A stretch of 64,000 bases of DNA from Planctomonas sp. JC2975 (GCF_012985205.1 NZ_JABEKS010000002.1:496001-560000); one strand, 5' to 3'. Shown: positions 1 through 9,874, counted from the first letter of the stretch. A program made the numbers and translations. Notes: generated by a model from the sequence alone, not told the origin.

Positions 1-1
1 G

Positions 2-469
2 AGCGCAGGGGGAACGGCACGGGTGTCGTCCGATCCCGAGGAGTCCGAGCGCCTGCTCGAGCTGCGCAGGGCCTTCCATCCGGCGCTCGTGGCGCACGGT
101 GAGGTGCTGATCGAGGATGTCGCGGTTCCCCGCACCAGGCTTGCGGACATGTTCGAGGAGATCGGGCGGATCGAGCGCGAGTTCGGGGTGAGCATCCCGA
201 CAGTGGCGCACGCGGCTGACGGCAATCTGCACCCGAACTTCGTCTACGAAGGGGGAGACGTTCCAGAAGTGATCTGGCGTGCGGCAGACGAACTGTTCAC
301 CGCGGCGCTGCGACTCGGCGGGACGCTGACCGGCGAGCACGGCGTCGGCGTGTTGAAACGGCGTTGGCTGCGCGATGAGCTCGGTGAGGACTCCTACGAT
401 CTGCAGCGGGGGATCAAGACCGTCTTCGATCCGCTCGGCATCCTCAATCCCGGAAAGGTCTTCATGTGA
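2..469 (+). CDS. FAD-linked oxidase, C-terminal part (gene cut by left edge)
   Basis: The frame is already open at the window edge, so only about the last 155 residues are seen. The tail holds the signature of the C-terminal domain of GlcD / D-lactate-dehydrogenase-type flavoproteins: AHAADGNLHPN, then GEHGVGVLKR and the closing FDPLGILNPGK block. These enzymes oxidise a 2-hydroxy acid to the 2-oxo acid with FAD; which acid cannot be told from this part. A GTG at 23 lies in frame, but the open, protein-like sequence upstream argues against it as the start. The stop overlaps the next start as GTGA, so translation of the two genes is probably coupled. Confidence 0.85.
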   Translation, partial: SAGGTARVSSDPEESERLLELRRAFHPALVAHGEVLIEDVAVPRTRLADMFEEIGRIEREFGVSIPTVAHAADGNLHPNFVYEGGDVPEVIWRAADELFTAALRLGGTLTGEHGVGVLKRRWLRDELGEDSYDLQRGIKTVFDPLGILNPGKVFM

Positions 470-1608
470 CGAACGGCACACCGGCCGGCCGGCCATCAGG
501 CGCTCCGCCGCTGCCAGCTCCGCCCCTGCGCCCGCGCACGAAGACCAGCACGGTCGTGTGGACGATCATCGGGCTCATCCTGCTCACGCAGCTCCTGGTC
601 GTCGTCTTCGCGTACCTCGTGCTGGCATTCGGCGCAGGGCTGGTCGCGGTGAGCGCACTGCTGGCGCTCGTGCCTCTGGCCATCGTCGTGCTCACCGCGT
701 TGTGGATCGATGCGTGGGAGCCGGAGCCGTGGGCCGCGAAGCTGTTCGCGGCGCTCTGGGGTGCGGCGGCGGCGATCACGATCGCGTTGCTGGTGGACAT
801 CGGACAGCACTTCTTGACGCCGATCCCTGAGGACTCCATGCTGTCGGCCGTCGTCCGTGCGCCGATCGTCGAGGAATCGGCGAAGGGCGCCGCGCTGCTC
901 ATCCTCGTGTTCGCGGCCAGGCGCACCTTCGACGGACCCATCGACGGCATCGTCTACGCGGCGTTCACCGCAGGCGGATTCGCGTTCGTGGAGAACATCC
1001 AGTACTTCGGGACGGCCATCCACGACGGGGGCGCCGGGCAGGCGGCGACGGTGTTCGTGCTGCGCGCGCTGTTCTCGCCGTTCGCCCACGTGCTGTTCAC
1101 CTCGTGCACCGGCCTGGCCCTCGGGCTGGCGGCACGCAAGAGGGGCGTCGGCAGGATTCTCGCCGCGTTCATCGTCGGGCTGGCAGCCGCGATCGTGCTG
1201 CACGCGGTCTGGAACTTCGCTGGCTACGTCGGATTCTGGGGGGTCTACCTGTTCTTCGAGCTGCCCATCTTCGTCGCGGCGGTCGTCACGGTGGTGCTGC
1301 TTCGAGTGCGCGAGCAGCACCAGACCAGGGAGCGGCTCGAGGATTACGGGCGAGCCGGCTGGTTCACCCCTGACGAGGTGGCGCTGTACGGAACCCGCGC
1401 CGGCCGGCGCCGGGTCCGCGCCTGGGCGAGGGCGAGAGGTGGCGAGGCGCCGGCGATCATCCATTCCATGGTGAGGGAGACGACTCGTCTCGCCATGGAC
1501 CGGCAACGCGTGGTCACCGGTTCGGCGGACGCCGACACCGCGGCCGACGAGGCTGCTCTGCTGGCCGACATCAGCGCCTCCCGCACCAGGCTCTACGCCC
1601 TCGGATGA
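466..1608 (+). CDS. PrsW-family intramembrane metalloprotease
   Basis: 380 residues with a Pro-rich cytoplasmic start and about eight hydrophobic segments. The PrsW family motifs are in order: EES at about 136-138 within PIVEESAKG, FVEN around Glu176, His208 in HVLFTS and His246 in LHAVWNF. These Glu and His residues are the presumed metal/catalytic set of this membrane CAAX-protease superfamily. In Bacillus, PrsW cleaves an anti-sigma factor; the substrate here is unknown and no sigma/anti-sigma pair lies next to it. A soluble tail of about 100 residues follows the last membrane segment. The GTG start overlaps the stop of the upstream oxidase by four bases, so the two are likely co-transcribed. 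Confidence 0.85.
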   Translation: MTNGTPAGRPSGAPPLPAPPLRPRTKTSTVVWTIIGLILLTQLLVVVFAYLVLAFGAGLVAVSALLALVPLAIVVLTALWIDAWEPEPWAAKLFAALWGAAAAITIALLVDIGQHFLTPIPEDSMLSAVVRAPIVEESAKGAALLILVFAARRTFDGPIDGIVYAAFTAGGFAFVENIQYFGTAIHDGGAGQAATVFVLRALFSPFAHVLFTSCTGLALGLAARKRGVGRILAAFIVGLAAAIVLHAVWNFAGYVGFWGVYLFFELPIFVAAVVTVVLLRVREQHQTRERLEDYGRAGWFTPDEVALYGTRAGRRRVRAWARARGGEAPAIIHSMVRETTRLAMDRQRVVTGSADADTAADEAALLADISASRTRLYALG

Positions 1609-1797
1609 CGGTCGACGGCCCCGACGCAAAACTCACCGCCCGGTGGTGCGGCAATGCCTGCAGCCGAATCCGGACGGCGAGTTGGTCTTTACCCAGAGTG
1701 CGCCGCTCGGCACAGGATTGCAAGCTCTGCGGGTGCTGCTGTTCGCGCGTGGCGGATCCGCTTTGACCTCGTCGCCCCTGTGCCCTTGGATGGAGTG

Positions 1798-2172
1798 ATG
1801 AGCGATACGCAGAAGTCCAAGCCCGAGATCGAGGCCCCGCAGGGTCCCGCGCCCGAGGCGCTGGAAATCGTCGACATCGTCGAGGGCGACGGCGCAGAGG
1901 CCACAGAAGGCGCCACCGTCGACGTGCACTACCTCGGGGTCGACTACGACTCCGGAGAGGAATTCGACTCCTCCTGGAGCCGCGGCCAGTCCATCCAGTT
2001 CCCGCTGCGCGGACTGATCCAGGGCTGGCAGGACGGCATCCCGGGCATGAAGGTCGGTGGCCGTCGCCAGCTCACCATTCCGCCGCAGCTGGCCTACGGA
2101 CCGGCCGGAACCGGGCATCCGCTCGGCGGCAAGACGCTGATCTTCGTGATCGATCTGCTCGACGTCAAGTAG
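1798..2172 (+). CDS. FKBP-type peptidyl-prolyl cis-trans isomerase
   Basis: 124 residues forming one FKBP domain. Visible family features are VDVHYLGV, the FDSSW strand, a PLRGLIQGWQDGIPGMKVGG core and the closing LIFVIDLLDVK. It catalyses cis-trans isomerisation of Xaa-Pro bonds. There is no signal peptide or lipobox, so it is probably cytosolic. I start it at ATG 1798; the frame stays open upstream to 1654 but that part has no FKBP similarity and a different composition. The stop of a short upstream reading frame overlaps this ATG as TGATG, so translational coupling is possible. Confidence 0.88.
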   Translation: MSDTQKSKPEIEAPQGPAPEALEIVDIVEGDGAEATEGATVDVHYLGVDYDSGEEFDSSWSRGQSIQFPLRGLIQGWQDGIPGMKVGGRRQLTIPPQLAYGPAGTGHPLGGKTLIFVIDLLDVK

Positions 2173-2178
2173 GACGAA

Positions 2179-2246
2179 GGGCGTCTGCGACGCCCATCGA
2201 TGACCACCGCGATGCACCCGGCGCTCACGGCGTCGGGTGCATCGCG
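2179..2246. terminator. Two hairpins between convergent FKBP and MFS genes
   Basis: A 7-bp perfect stem with a 3-base loop lies at 2179-2195 (GGGCGTC/GACGCCC). A 13-bp perfect inverted repeat follows at 2208-2220 and 2234-2246, reaching over the MFS stop codon. There is no T-tract, as is usual in GC-rich actinobacteria. The placement between convergent genes fits a bidirectional terminator. Confidence 0.6.
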
Positions 2247-3586
2247 TCGTAGTGGCGGAAAGTCGGCTGGAAGCGCAGCAGCAGAAGCAGCGCGGCGATG
2301 ATCACGACACCGCCGAACGCGGGCGGGAACCACAGCGCGACGAGCGCTGCGGCTGCGCCGGCGTAGAGGTCGCCGAGGCGCGGGCCGCCCGTCACCACGA
2401 CGGTGAAGACGCCTTGGATGCGTCCGCGCATGGTGTCCGGTGTCGCGGTCTGCAGAATCGTCTGCCTGAAGATCGACGACACGTTGTCCGCGGCTCCCGC
2501 GCCGGCGAAGAGCAGGCACGCGACGACGATGGCCGGAACGTTCGGATGCGCGGCATCGGCCTTCCCGAACCATCCGGTCGTGAGAAGCCCCAGTTCGATC
2601 CCCAGCGCGAGGATGAACGCGCCGTAGACGATGACGGACCGCCCCACCGCGAGCCCCTGGAACCTGACGTGTCCCAGCGGACCGGAGAAGACGCTGCTGA
2701 TCAGCGCACCGATCGCGAACGCCGCCGTGAGGACGCCGACCGTCACGGCTCCGCCGCCGAGCAGCAGCGCGCCGGCCGCAGGCAGGAGCACCCGTGCCTG
2801 GCCGAATGTCATGGCGATGATGTCGGCGATGAACGACATCCGCACGTTCGGCGCCGTCCGCAGGAAGCGCAGGCCCTCGACGACGGATGCCCAGCCGGGC
2901 TTGGCGGCCTCGCCCTCAGGGACGATGGAGGGCAGCGTAGCGATGCCGAGGAATGCGAACACGAACAGCACGACGTCGACGGAGTAGGTCCAGCCGAAGC
3001 CGACGGCCGCGACGAGAACGCCGGCGAGGGCCGGTCCTAGCGTCACCGAGACGCCGGTGGAGATGCCGCCGAGGGCGGAGGCTGCAGGGATGAGCCTGCG
3101 GTCCAACAGTCGCGGCAGGATCGCCATCCGCGTGCTCGAGACGACCGTTGCCGCCACGGAGTTCACGGTGGCGAGCACGTAGAGAAGCCAGACGTTGTCC
3201 ACGTGGAACCACGCGAGCAACGCGATCGTGACGGTGGACCCCCATGCCAGGATCGCGGAGAGCAGCGCGAGCAGACGGCGGTCGACGACATCCGCGAGCA
3301 TGCCGCCGTAGATGCCGAAGAACACCATCGGCAGGAGCGCGAAGAGCGCGACGCCCGAAACGGCCAGGGTGGACTGAGTGAGGTCGTAGACCTGGAGGCC
3401 GATGGCCACGATCGTCATCTGGCCACCGATACCGGAGATCGATCCGCCGATCCAGAGACGGGCGAAGGCCGGACTGCTGCGCAGCGGGCTCAGGTCGACG
3501 AAGAGGGAGCGGCGGCGGTGCGCGACCGCATCGGCTTCGGAAGTATCGGGGGCAGGGCTCTCGCCCTCGGGATGGTGGTGCGGCAC
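2225..3586 (-). CDS. MFS transporter (EntS-like)
   Basis: 453 residues with about 12 hydrophobic segments. The N-terminus LRSSPAFARLWIGGSISG and the loop GGMLADVVDRR after the second helix match the MFS group that includes the enterobactin exporter EntS and macrolide exporters. Direction is probably efflux; the substrate is unknown. The frame runs far upstream, antisense through apt, but that part is not transporter sequence. I choose GTG 3586 because a TAGCGT -10 box lies 8 bases before it and the membrane protein starts about 30 residues later. It is divergent from apt and convergent with the FKBP gene. Confidence 0.8.
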   Translation of the reverse strand: MPHHHPEGESPAPDTSEADAVAHRRRSLFVDLSPLRSSPAFARLWIGGSISGIGGQMTIVAIGLQVYDLTQSTLAVSGVALFALLPMVFFGIYGGMLADVVDRRLLALLSAILAWGSTVTIALLAWFHVDNVWLLYVLATVNSVAATVVSSTRMAILPRLLDRRLIPAASALGGISTGVSVTLGPALAGVLVAAVGFGWTYSVDVVLFVFAFLGIATLPSIVPEGEAAKPGWASVVEGLRFLRTAPNVRMSFIADIIAMTFGQARVLLPAAGALLLGGGAVTVGVLTAAFAIGALISSVFSGPLGHVRFQGLAVGRSVIVYGAFILALGIELGLLTTGWFGKADAAHPNVPAIVVACLLFAGAGAADNVSSIFRQTILQTATPDTMRGRIQGVFTVVVTGGPRLGDLYAGAAAALVALWFPPAFGGVVIIAALLLLLRFQPTFRHYDAMHPTP

Positions 3587-3594
3587 GGCTTCCG

Positions 3595-3600
3595 ACGCTA
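3595..3600 (-). promoter_or_regulatory. -10 box of the MFS gene
   Basis: TAGCGT on the minus strand, 8 bases before GTG 3586, so the leader would be only one or two bases. Confidence 0.4.
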
Positions 3601-3691
3601 CACGGCCCGCGCACGGGTGCGTGGCGCGCGGTTGGGCGGGAGTCGTCCGAGGATGACGCGCTGAGCCCGGCGCCGGCCGGGCGAGCACGCC

Positions 3692-3697
3692 TAGAGT
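3692..3697 (+). promoter_or_regulatory. -10 box of apt (leaderless)
   Basis: TAGAGT exactly 6 bases before the GTG of apt. Transcription would start at the start codon. Confidence 0.5.
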
Positions 3698-3703
3698 AGG
3701 CGG

Positions 3704-4228
3704 GTGAGTCGCGCGCGTGAGGAACTGGACCGTCTGCTCGTAAGCGTCCCGGATTTCCCGGAGCCCGGCATCCTCTTCCGTGATCTGGCACCCGTCTTCG
3801 CCGACGGCATCGCCTTCCGGGCACTGGTCGACGACCTCGCGGCGCATTTCGAAGGCGGATTCGACGCCGTCGCCGGAGTAGAGGCACGAGGGTTCGTGCT
3901 GGCGGCCGCTGTCGCGTATGCAGCAGGGGTCGGCGTGCTCGTCGTGCGCAAGGCCGGCAAACTCCCCGGCGTCGTCCTCAGCGAGACGTACGACCTGGAG
4001 TACGGCACGGCCACCCTCGAGCTGGAGCCAGACCGCCTGCCACAGGGCTCGCGCGTGCTGGTGCTCGACGACGTGCTCGCCACCGGCGGAACGCTGGCGG
4101 CGTCGGCACGCCTCATCGCGGGTGCCGGCTATTCGGTGGCCGGCTTCGGCGTGGTTCTGGAACTCGCCGACCTGGCAGGGCGCGAGCGGCTCGGCGACAC
4201 CCCGGTGTACAGCATCGCTGCGCTCTGA
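3704..4228 (+). CDS. apt: Adenine phosphoribosyltransferase
   Basis: 174 residues, the normal length. It turns adenine and PRPP into AMP and pyrophosphate in purine salvage. The N-terminal PDFPEPGILFRDLAPV is the Apt adenine-binding signature. The PRPP loop VLVLDDVLATGGT places the acidic pair at Asp122-Asp123. EARGF and the RKAGKLPG loop are also present. In many actinobacteria apt lies near secF and relA; here it stands alone between an exporter and an esterase. The GTG start is supported by a -10 box 6 bases upstream and by the absence of a Shine-Dalgarno sequence, so the mRNA is likely leaderless. Confidence 0.93.
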   Translation: MSRAREELDRLLVSVPDFPEPGILFRDLAPVFADGIAFRALVDDLAAHFEGGFDAVAGVEARGFVLAAAVAYAAGVGVLVVRKAGKLPGVVLSETYDLEYGTATLELEPDRLPQGSRVLVLDDVLATGGTLAASARLIAGAGYSVAGFGVVLELADLAGRERLGDTPVYSIAAL

Positions 4229-4347
4229 CGCTCCTCGAGCGCCTTCGCCTCGCCCGTCACCGCCCGCGCACGGACCCTTCCAGGATGGAGCCCGCACTCT
4301 CCGGGTGAGAATGCGGCGAAACCCACCGAGGACGGCATCCGCGTGCC

Positions 4348-4353
4348 TAGCCT
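4348..4353 (+). promoter_or_regulatory. -10 box of the carboxylesterase gene (leaderless)
   Basis: TAGCCT exactly 6 bases before GTG 4360. It decides the start in favour of 4360 over the in-frame ATG at 4402. Confidence 0.45.
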
Positions 4354-4359
4354 GATGCG

Positions 4360-5895
<1,536 letters not shown>

Positions 5896-5932
5896 CCCGG
5901 ATTCACGACGTTCCGCTGAACGGGGCGGCGCG

Positions 5933-6673
5933 TCAGGCGGTCGCGAGCAGCGCTCGGCGCAGCAGTGCCCACAGCTCCGGCTCGGCCAGCACGCGGAAGT
6001 GGCCGGCGGAGGGCAGACGAATGTTGGCACGGGCATCCGGAAGCACGCTTCCGCCGGGGATCTGCGGATCGAAGGCAGGGAACGCGGAAACGATCGCACG
6101 ATTGGCCGAGTGGTTCACGGCCAGCTCGAGAAGCGTCTCGTCGGCGGGGGAGAAGTCGCGCAACGACCGCAGCGGCGCATGGGTGGCGAAGACGGATCCG
6201 GAGAACGGCGTCGCGACGGCGACCATGCCACGGATGCGCCGGCTCGTGCGCTCCCAGGTCATCACCTGCTTGCCGACGAGTCCGCCCTTGCTGTGCGCGA
6301 TGATCAGCACGTCGCGGAGATCGTGGCGTTCCAGGTAATCCGCCGTCTGCAGTGCTGTTGCCGTGATCGGACGCACATTGCGGTGCAGCGCGGTGACCAG
6401 GTGGGGCTGCCGTCCGTTCGCGAGCGCGAGAGCAGCGAACGGGTCGAGGAACCGCGGCGACTCGTGCACTCCTGGCAGCAGGAGCACTGGCGATCCGTTG
6501 AGCGGATGCCGCCCCTGACGCTGCATCCACCTCCGAGCCCTCGCCCCCAGCAGGTGCCACGCCGGAAGGAACGCGGAGTCGACGCCCCCGACGGCGGCCG
6601 CGGTCAGCACGCCGATCGCCGTGAGCTCGGAATCGCTCGCCGCGCCCGCGGCACCGCGGCCATCATCCGCCAT
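5933..6673 (-). CDS. Alpha/beta-fold hydrolase (lipase-like)
   Basis: 246 residues. The core has VLLLPGVHE (oxyanion strand), then IIAHSKGGLVG with the likely nucleophile Ser128 in a lipase-type elbow, and VAVATPFSGS, typical of triacylglycerol-lipase / PGAP1-like hydrolases. A candidate His lies near the end in SAGHFRVL. A hydrophobic stretch near residues 20-40 could anchor it to the membrane. The ATG at 6673 is preceded by TACCGT at 6 bases, so the mRNA looks leaderless. It is divergent from the membrane-protein gene at 6801. The substrate is unknown. Confidence 0.78.
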   Translation of the reverse strand: MADDGRGAAGAASDSELTAIGVLTAAAVGGVDSAFLPAWHLLGARARRWMQRQGRHPLNGSPVLLLPGVHESPRFLDPFAALALANGRQPHLVTALHRNVRPITATALQTADYLERHDLRDVLIIAHSKGGLVGKQVMTWERTSRRIRGMVAVATPFSGSVFATHAPLRSLRDFSPADETLLELAVNHSANRAIVSAFPAFDPQIPGGSVLPDARANIRLPSAGHFRVLAEPELWALLRRALLATA

Positions 6674-6679
6674 GTGTTC

Positions 6680-6685
6680 ACGGTA
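6680..6685 (-). promoter_or_regulatory. -10 box of the alpha/beta hydrolase (leaderless)
   Basis: TACCGT on the minus strand, 6 bases before ATG 6673. Confidence 0.45.
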
Positions 6686-6800
6686 ACGTTCCGCGGCTCG
6701 CGCGCACCGACGGGCCCTCCCCCGAACAGGGCAGGTAGTGTCGTTCGGGTAGTTCGCGAACCGGCCCACGACATTCGTGCGGCCCGAGAGGAGGCCACCT

Positions 6801-7526
6801 GTGACCCCGACGAGGAAGACCAGCCCGCGCACAGAAACACCGGAGGCCGAGTCCGAGTACACCGTCGAGGACATCGCGGCCGAGGCTTCGGGCGAGCCGT
6901 GGCAGGCGCCCGCGCCGATCGAGGACGCCGACCGCTCGGCATCCGCACCCGTTCCGACGCCCAGCCCGGCGCGCGCTCCCGAGCCGGCACCGCTCACAGC
7001 GACGCAACTGCTGAACGATCCGCTCCTCGGGACCCATGACGAGATCATCGTCGACCTGGGCCTCAAACTGCGCTGGGCGGCCGTCGGGTATGCGCTGCTC
7101 GGCGTCGTGGCATCCTGGCTCATCGCCGCAGAGGTGGCGGTCGCCACCAAGAGCGGGGCTCCCTTCGGATGGGCGCTGGCGGCGACCATCCTCATCTTCG
7201 CGGCAGCCGTCTGGTACTTCGCGGATGTCTCCAGCCGCTTCGCCTCAGTGGCCGCGTACCGCAAGGCGAAGACGCCGCAAGCCATCGCCCGTCTCAACCG
7301 CGGTGCCGTCGTCGGCCTCTACAGCGTCGTCGGCGCGTGGATCGGAGTCGCCCTCGGCGTGCTCGTGGTGATCAGCGGAGCCGTGACCGCTGTGCTCACT
7401 CTCGCGGTCGGCGCAGCAGGATGGACCTGGTTCTTCGGCGCCATCCCCGCCGTGCTCCTCTACGTGTACTGCTTCGGGCTGCTGCACTACCGGTTGCTGG
7501 AGAAGGCGCGCGACGCCGTCGCGTGA
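6801..7526 (+). CDS. Membrane protein of unknown function
   Basis: 241 residues. The first 85 are hydrophilic and rich in Pro, Ala and Glu. Four hydrophobic segments follow in two pairs: around GYALLGVVASWLIAAEVA, LAATILIFAAAVWYFA, VGLYSVVGAWIGVALGVL and a long stretch from WTWFFGAIPAVLLYVYC. I do not recognise the family. The start is GTG 6801 because AGGAGG lies 6 bases before it; the GTG at 6777 has no such site. It sits just before rpsO and is divergent from the hydrolase. Confidence 0.7.
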   Translation: MTPTRKTSPRTETPEAESEYTVEDIAAEASGEPWQAPAPIEDADRSASAPVPTPSPARAPEPAPLTATQLLNDPLLGTHDEIIVDLGLKLRWAAVGYALLGVVASWLIAAEVAVATKSGAPFGWALAATILIFAAAVWYFADVSSRFASVAAYRKAKTPQAIARLNRGAVVGLYSVVGAWIGVALGVLVVISGAVTAVLTLAVGAAGWTWFFGAIPAVLLYVYCFGLLHYRLLEKARDAVA

Positions 7527-7581
7527 GCCGGTCGCGCACTCTCGGGCGTGATCGCCGTCACTTCTTGCAGCGCGGTGCTGC

Positions 7582-7587
7582 TAAACT
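7582..7587 (+). promoter_or_regulatory. Probable -10 box of rpsO
   Basis: TAAACT is followed by about 90 bases of leader before the rpsO ATG. The leader may hold an S15-binding site, but I could not fold one with confidence. Confidence 0.4.
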
Positions 7588-7677
7588 CTTCAGGTTGCCG
7601 TCATGACGGCCGCGGAAAAAGAGCGCCCGGACAGTCGGTCCGAGGCACCGCGCAACGAGAGGAAGGGGATCGAATCT

Positions 7678-7947
7678 ATGGCACTCGATGCAGATGTCAA
7701 GAAGGCGATCATCGAAGAGTACGCAACCCACCCCGGTGACACCGGATCCCCCGAGGTTCAGGTCGCGATCCTGACCAAGCGGATCAAGGACCTCACCGAG
7801 CACCTCAAGGAGCACAAGCACGACCACCACTCGCGTCGTGGCCTGCTGCTTCTGGTTGGTCAGCGTCGCCGCCTGCTGGGTTACCTGCAGGAGATCGACA
7901 TCAACCGTTACCGCTCGCTCATCGAGCGTCTCGGTCTGCGCCGATAA
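7678..7947 (+). CDS. rpsO: 30S ribosomal protein S15
   Basis: 89 residues, exactly the usual length. The sequence runs through the conserved [30 protein letters not shown] and [14 protein letters not shown] blocks. S15 binds 16S rRNA early in assembly of the small-subunit platform. The start is ATG 7678, with GAGAGGAAGGGG upstream; the frame is open before it but not conserved. In most actinobacteria pnp follows soon after; here it lies 18 kb away, beyond a block of accessory genes. Confidence 0.97.
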   Translation: MALDADVKKAIIEEYATHPGDTGSPEVQVAILTKRIKDLTEHLKEHKHDHHSRRGLLLLVGQRRRLLGYLQEIDINRYRSLIERLGLRR

Positions 7948-7982
7948 GGAGCAGTCGAGAACGGTTGCCGATACGGCAGCTC

Positions 7983-8040
7983 TTCGCGTGACAACGCGAA
8001 CTCTTGGGGAACGGCCCGTCACTTCGGTGGCGGGCCGTTC
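7983..8040. terminator. rpsO terminator hairpins
   Basis: A small 6-bp stem (TTCGCG/CGCGAA, 7983-8000) is followed by a 14-bp stem at 8009-8040 with one wobble pair, capped by a TTCG tetraloop, then TCGTTG. This is a strong intrinsic-type terminator behind rpsO. Confidence 0.75.
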
Positions 8041-8076
8041 TCGTTGTCCGGCCAGCCCGCGTCCGCCGACAGCGCC

Positions 8077-8155
8077 CGAGGTCCCGTTTCGATCACAAAG
8101 GGTGCCGACCACCCGCGTGGTCAATCGCAATTCCTGTCATCGAAACGGGACCTCG
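8077..8155. repeat. 79-bp element with 17-bp perfect terminal inverted repeats
   Basis: The arms at 8077-8093 and 8139-8155 are perfect inverted repeats (CGAGGTCCCGTTTCGAT and its complement). Inside lies a second perfect hairpin, GACCAC/GTGGTC, at 8107-8122. It sits between the convergent rpsO and murA-like genes. It could be a second terminator or a small non-autonomous mobile repeat; no target-site duplication is evident. Confidence 0.7.
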
Positions 8156-8200
8156 CTGCCGTTCGGCGCCGGCCTAGTCGGATGCCCACGTGCGACGATC

Positions 8201-9811
8201 TCAGTCGCGGAAGGCCTCGATCGAGGCACCGAGCGAGACGAGCCGCTCCTGCAGGCTCTCGTAGCCGCGGGCGATGATGTCGACGTTGCGCAGCACACTC
8301 TCGCCCTTGGCGGCGAGCATGGCGATGAGGATCACGACCGCCGGACGCAGCGCGGGCGGGCAGCTCACCTCCGCACCCGAGAGGTGCGCCGGGCCCGTCA
8401 CATCGAGGCGGTGCGGATCGCGCAGGGTGACGCTGGCGCCGAGCCGCGTCAGATCGAGCAGGTGGATCGCGCGACCCTCGTAAACCCAGTCGTGGATCAG
8501 CGTCGTGCCTTCGGCCATGGCAGCGATGATGACGAAGAACGGAAGGTTGTCGATGTTGAGCCCCGGGAAGGGCATCGCGTGGATTTTGTCGATCGGCGCG
8601 CGCAGACGGGACGGATGCACGGTGATGTCCACGAGCCGCGTGCGACCGTTCGCCGCCGGATACTCCTCGCTCACCTCGAACTCCAGCCCCATCTCCGCAA
8701 GGGTGGCCAGCTCGATCTCGAGGAACTCGATCGGTGCTCGCGTCACCGACAGCGTCGACTCCGTGACGATTCCGGCGGTCAGCAGACTCATCGCCTCCAC
8801 GGGATCCTCGCTCGGCCAGTAGTCGACCTCCGCGTCGATCTCGGGCTTGCCGACGATGCGCAGCGTCGTCGTTCCGATGCCGTCGATGCGCACGCCGAGG
8901 AGCTCCAAGAAGAAGCACAGGTCCTGGACCATGTAGTTCGGACTGGCATTGCGGATGACCGTCTCACCGTCGTGGGCCGCCGCGGCGAGGATGGCGTTCT
9001 CGGTCACCGTGTCGCCGCGCTCGGTGAGCACGATCCGTCGTGGCCCGGCCTTCGCGCGATCGACGGATGCCTGGTACCAGCCTCCCGTCGTGTTCACGCT
9101 CAGGCCGAACGGACGCAGCGCGATGAGGTGCGGTTCAACGGTGCGGGTGCCGAGGTCGCATCCGCCGGCATAGGGCAGACGGAAGGAGTCGAACCGTCCG
9201 CTCAACGGCCCGAGGAACATGAGCACGCTGCGCGTGCGGCGTGCCGCGGCCGCGTCGATCGCATCGAGGCGCAACTCCTCCGGCGCGATGATCTCGAGCG
9301 TTTCGCCGTCTTCCGACCAGGTGACGCTTGCACCGAGACTGCGCAGCACATCGATGATCCTGTCGACCTCGACGATGCGTGCCATGCGATGCAGTCGGGT
9401 GACGCCGCGGTTCAGCAGCGAGGCGCACAGCAGCGCGACCGCGCCGTTCTTGCTCGAGTTGACGGCGATGGATCCGCTCAGCTTGTGGCCGCCCTGCACC
9501 CTCAGGTGCAGGTGCTGCGGCGCATTGCCGATGGAGACGATCTGCTGGTCGAGCGCTGCGCTGATGCGGGCGATCATCTCAAGGCTGAGGTTCTGGCCGC
9601 CCTGCTCCATGCGGTTGACGGCGCTCTGACTGGTTCCGATCCGTTCCCCCAGCTGCGCCTGGGTCAGGCCGCGGCCCTTGCGTGCACTGCGGATGAGTGC
9701 CCCGACTTCGCGTGACGGGCTTGCCGGAGCGGATGCGACGTTGTCGGTCGCGGATCGCGCATCCTGCTCAGGGGCAGCGGCATCGTGAACAAGAGCCTGC
9801 ACATCGGTCAT
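8201..9811 (-). CDS. XRE helix-turn-helix / MurA-like enolpyruvyltransferase fusion
   Basis: 536 residues. About 35 disordered residues lead into an XRE-type helix-turn-helix (about 36-92, with RGLTQAQLGERIGTSQSAVNRME). From about 100 to the end it is an EPSP-synthase-fold domain like UDP-GlcNAc 1-carboxyvinyltransferase. MurA active-site residues are partly kept: Lys121-Asn122 in SSKNGAV, Cys218 in AGGCDLGTR and Arg489 in PALRPAVV. At the place of the general-base Asp (FPTDMQAQ in E. coli MurA) the sequence reads FPGLNIDNL, so the Asp is absent or shifted to 421. It may be an active paralogue, an autoregulating enzyme or a sensor. TACGGT lies 6 bases before the ATG, so the mRNA looks leaderless. 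Confidence 0.85.
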   Translation of the reverse strand: MTDVQALVHDAAAPEQDARSATDNVASAPASPSREVGALIRSARKGRGLTQAQLGERIGTSQSAVNRMEQGGQNLSLEMIARISAALDQQIVSIGNAPQHLHLRVQGGHKLSGSIAVNSSKNGAVALLCASLLNRGVTRLHRMARIVEVDRIIDVLRSLGASVTWSEDGETLEIIAPEELRLDAIDAAAARRTRSVLMFLGPLSGRFDSFRLPYAGGCDLGTRTVEPHLIALRPFGLSVNTTGGWYQASVDRAKAGPRRIVLTERGDTVTENAILAAAAHDGETVIRNASPNYMVQDLCFFLELLGVRIDGIGTTTLRIVGKPEIDAEVDYWPSEDPVEAMSLLTAGIVTESTLSVTRAPIEFLEIELATLAEMGLEFEVSEEYPAANGRTRLVDITVHPSRLRAPIDKIHAMPFPGLNIDNLPFFVIIAAMAEGTTLIHDWVYEGRAIHLLDLTRLGASVTLRDPHRLDVTGPAHLSGAEVSCPPALRPAVVILIAMLAAKGESVLRNVDIIARGYESLQERLVSLGASIEAFRD

Positions 9812-9817
9812 GACGCC

Positions 9818-9823
9818 ACCGTA
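9818..9823 (-). promoter_or_regulatory. -10 box of the XRE-MurA gene (leaderless)
   Basis: TACGGT on the minus strand, 6 bases before ATG 9811. Confidence 0.45.
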
Positions 9824-9874
9824 ACATCATGGATGAGATATTGGTTCGCGTGCGGGAGGCGTGGCGCGCGTGCG

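Noticed and set aside
1605-1798. Two short frames between PrsW and FKBP (53 codons from ATG 1605; 51 codons from GTG 1643 ending in TGATG)
   Set aside because: Both have start/stop overlaps that suggest coupling, but third-position GC is lower than in neighbouring genes, they overlap each other and neither resembles a known protein.
3587-4297. Extension of the MFS frame antisense through apt
   Set aside because: It is a shadow of apt; the transporter similarity and promoter begin at about 3586.
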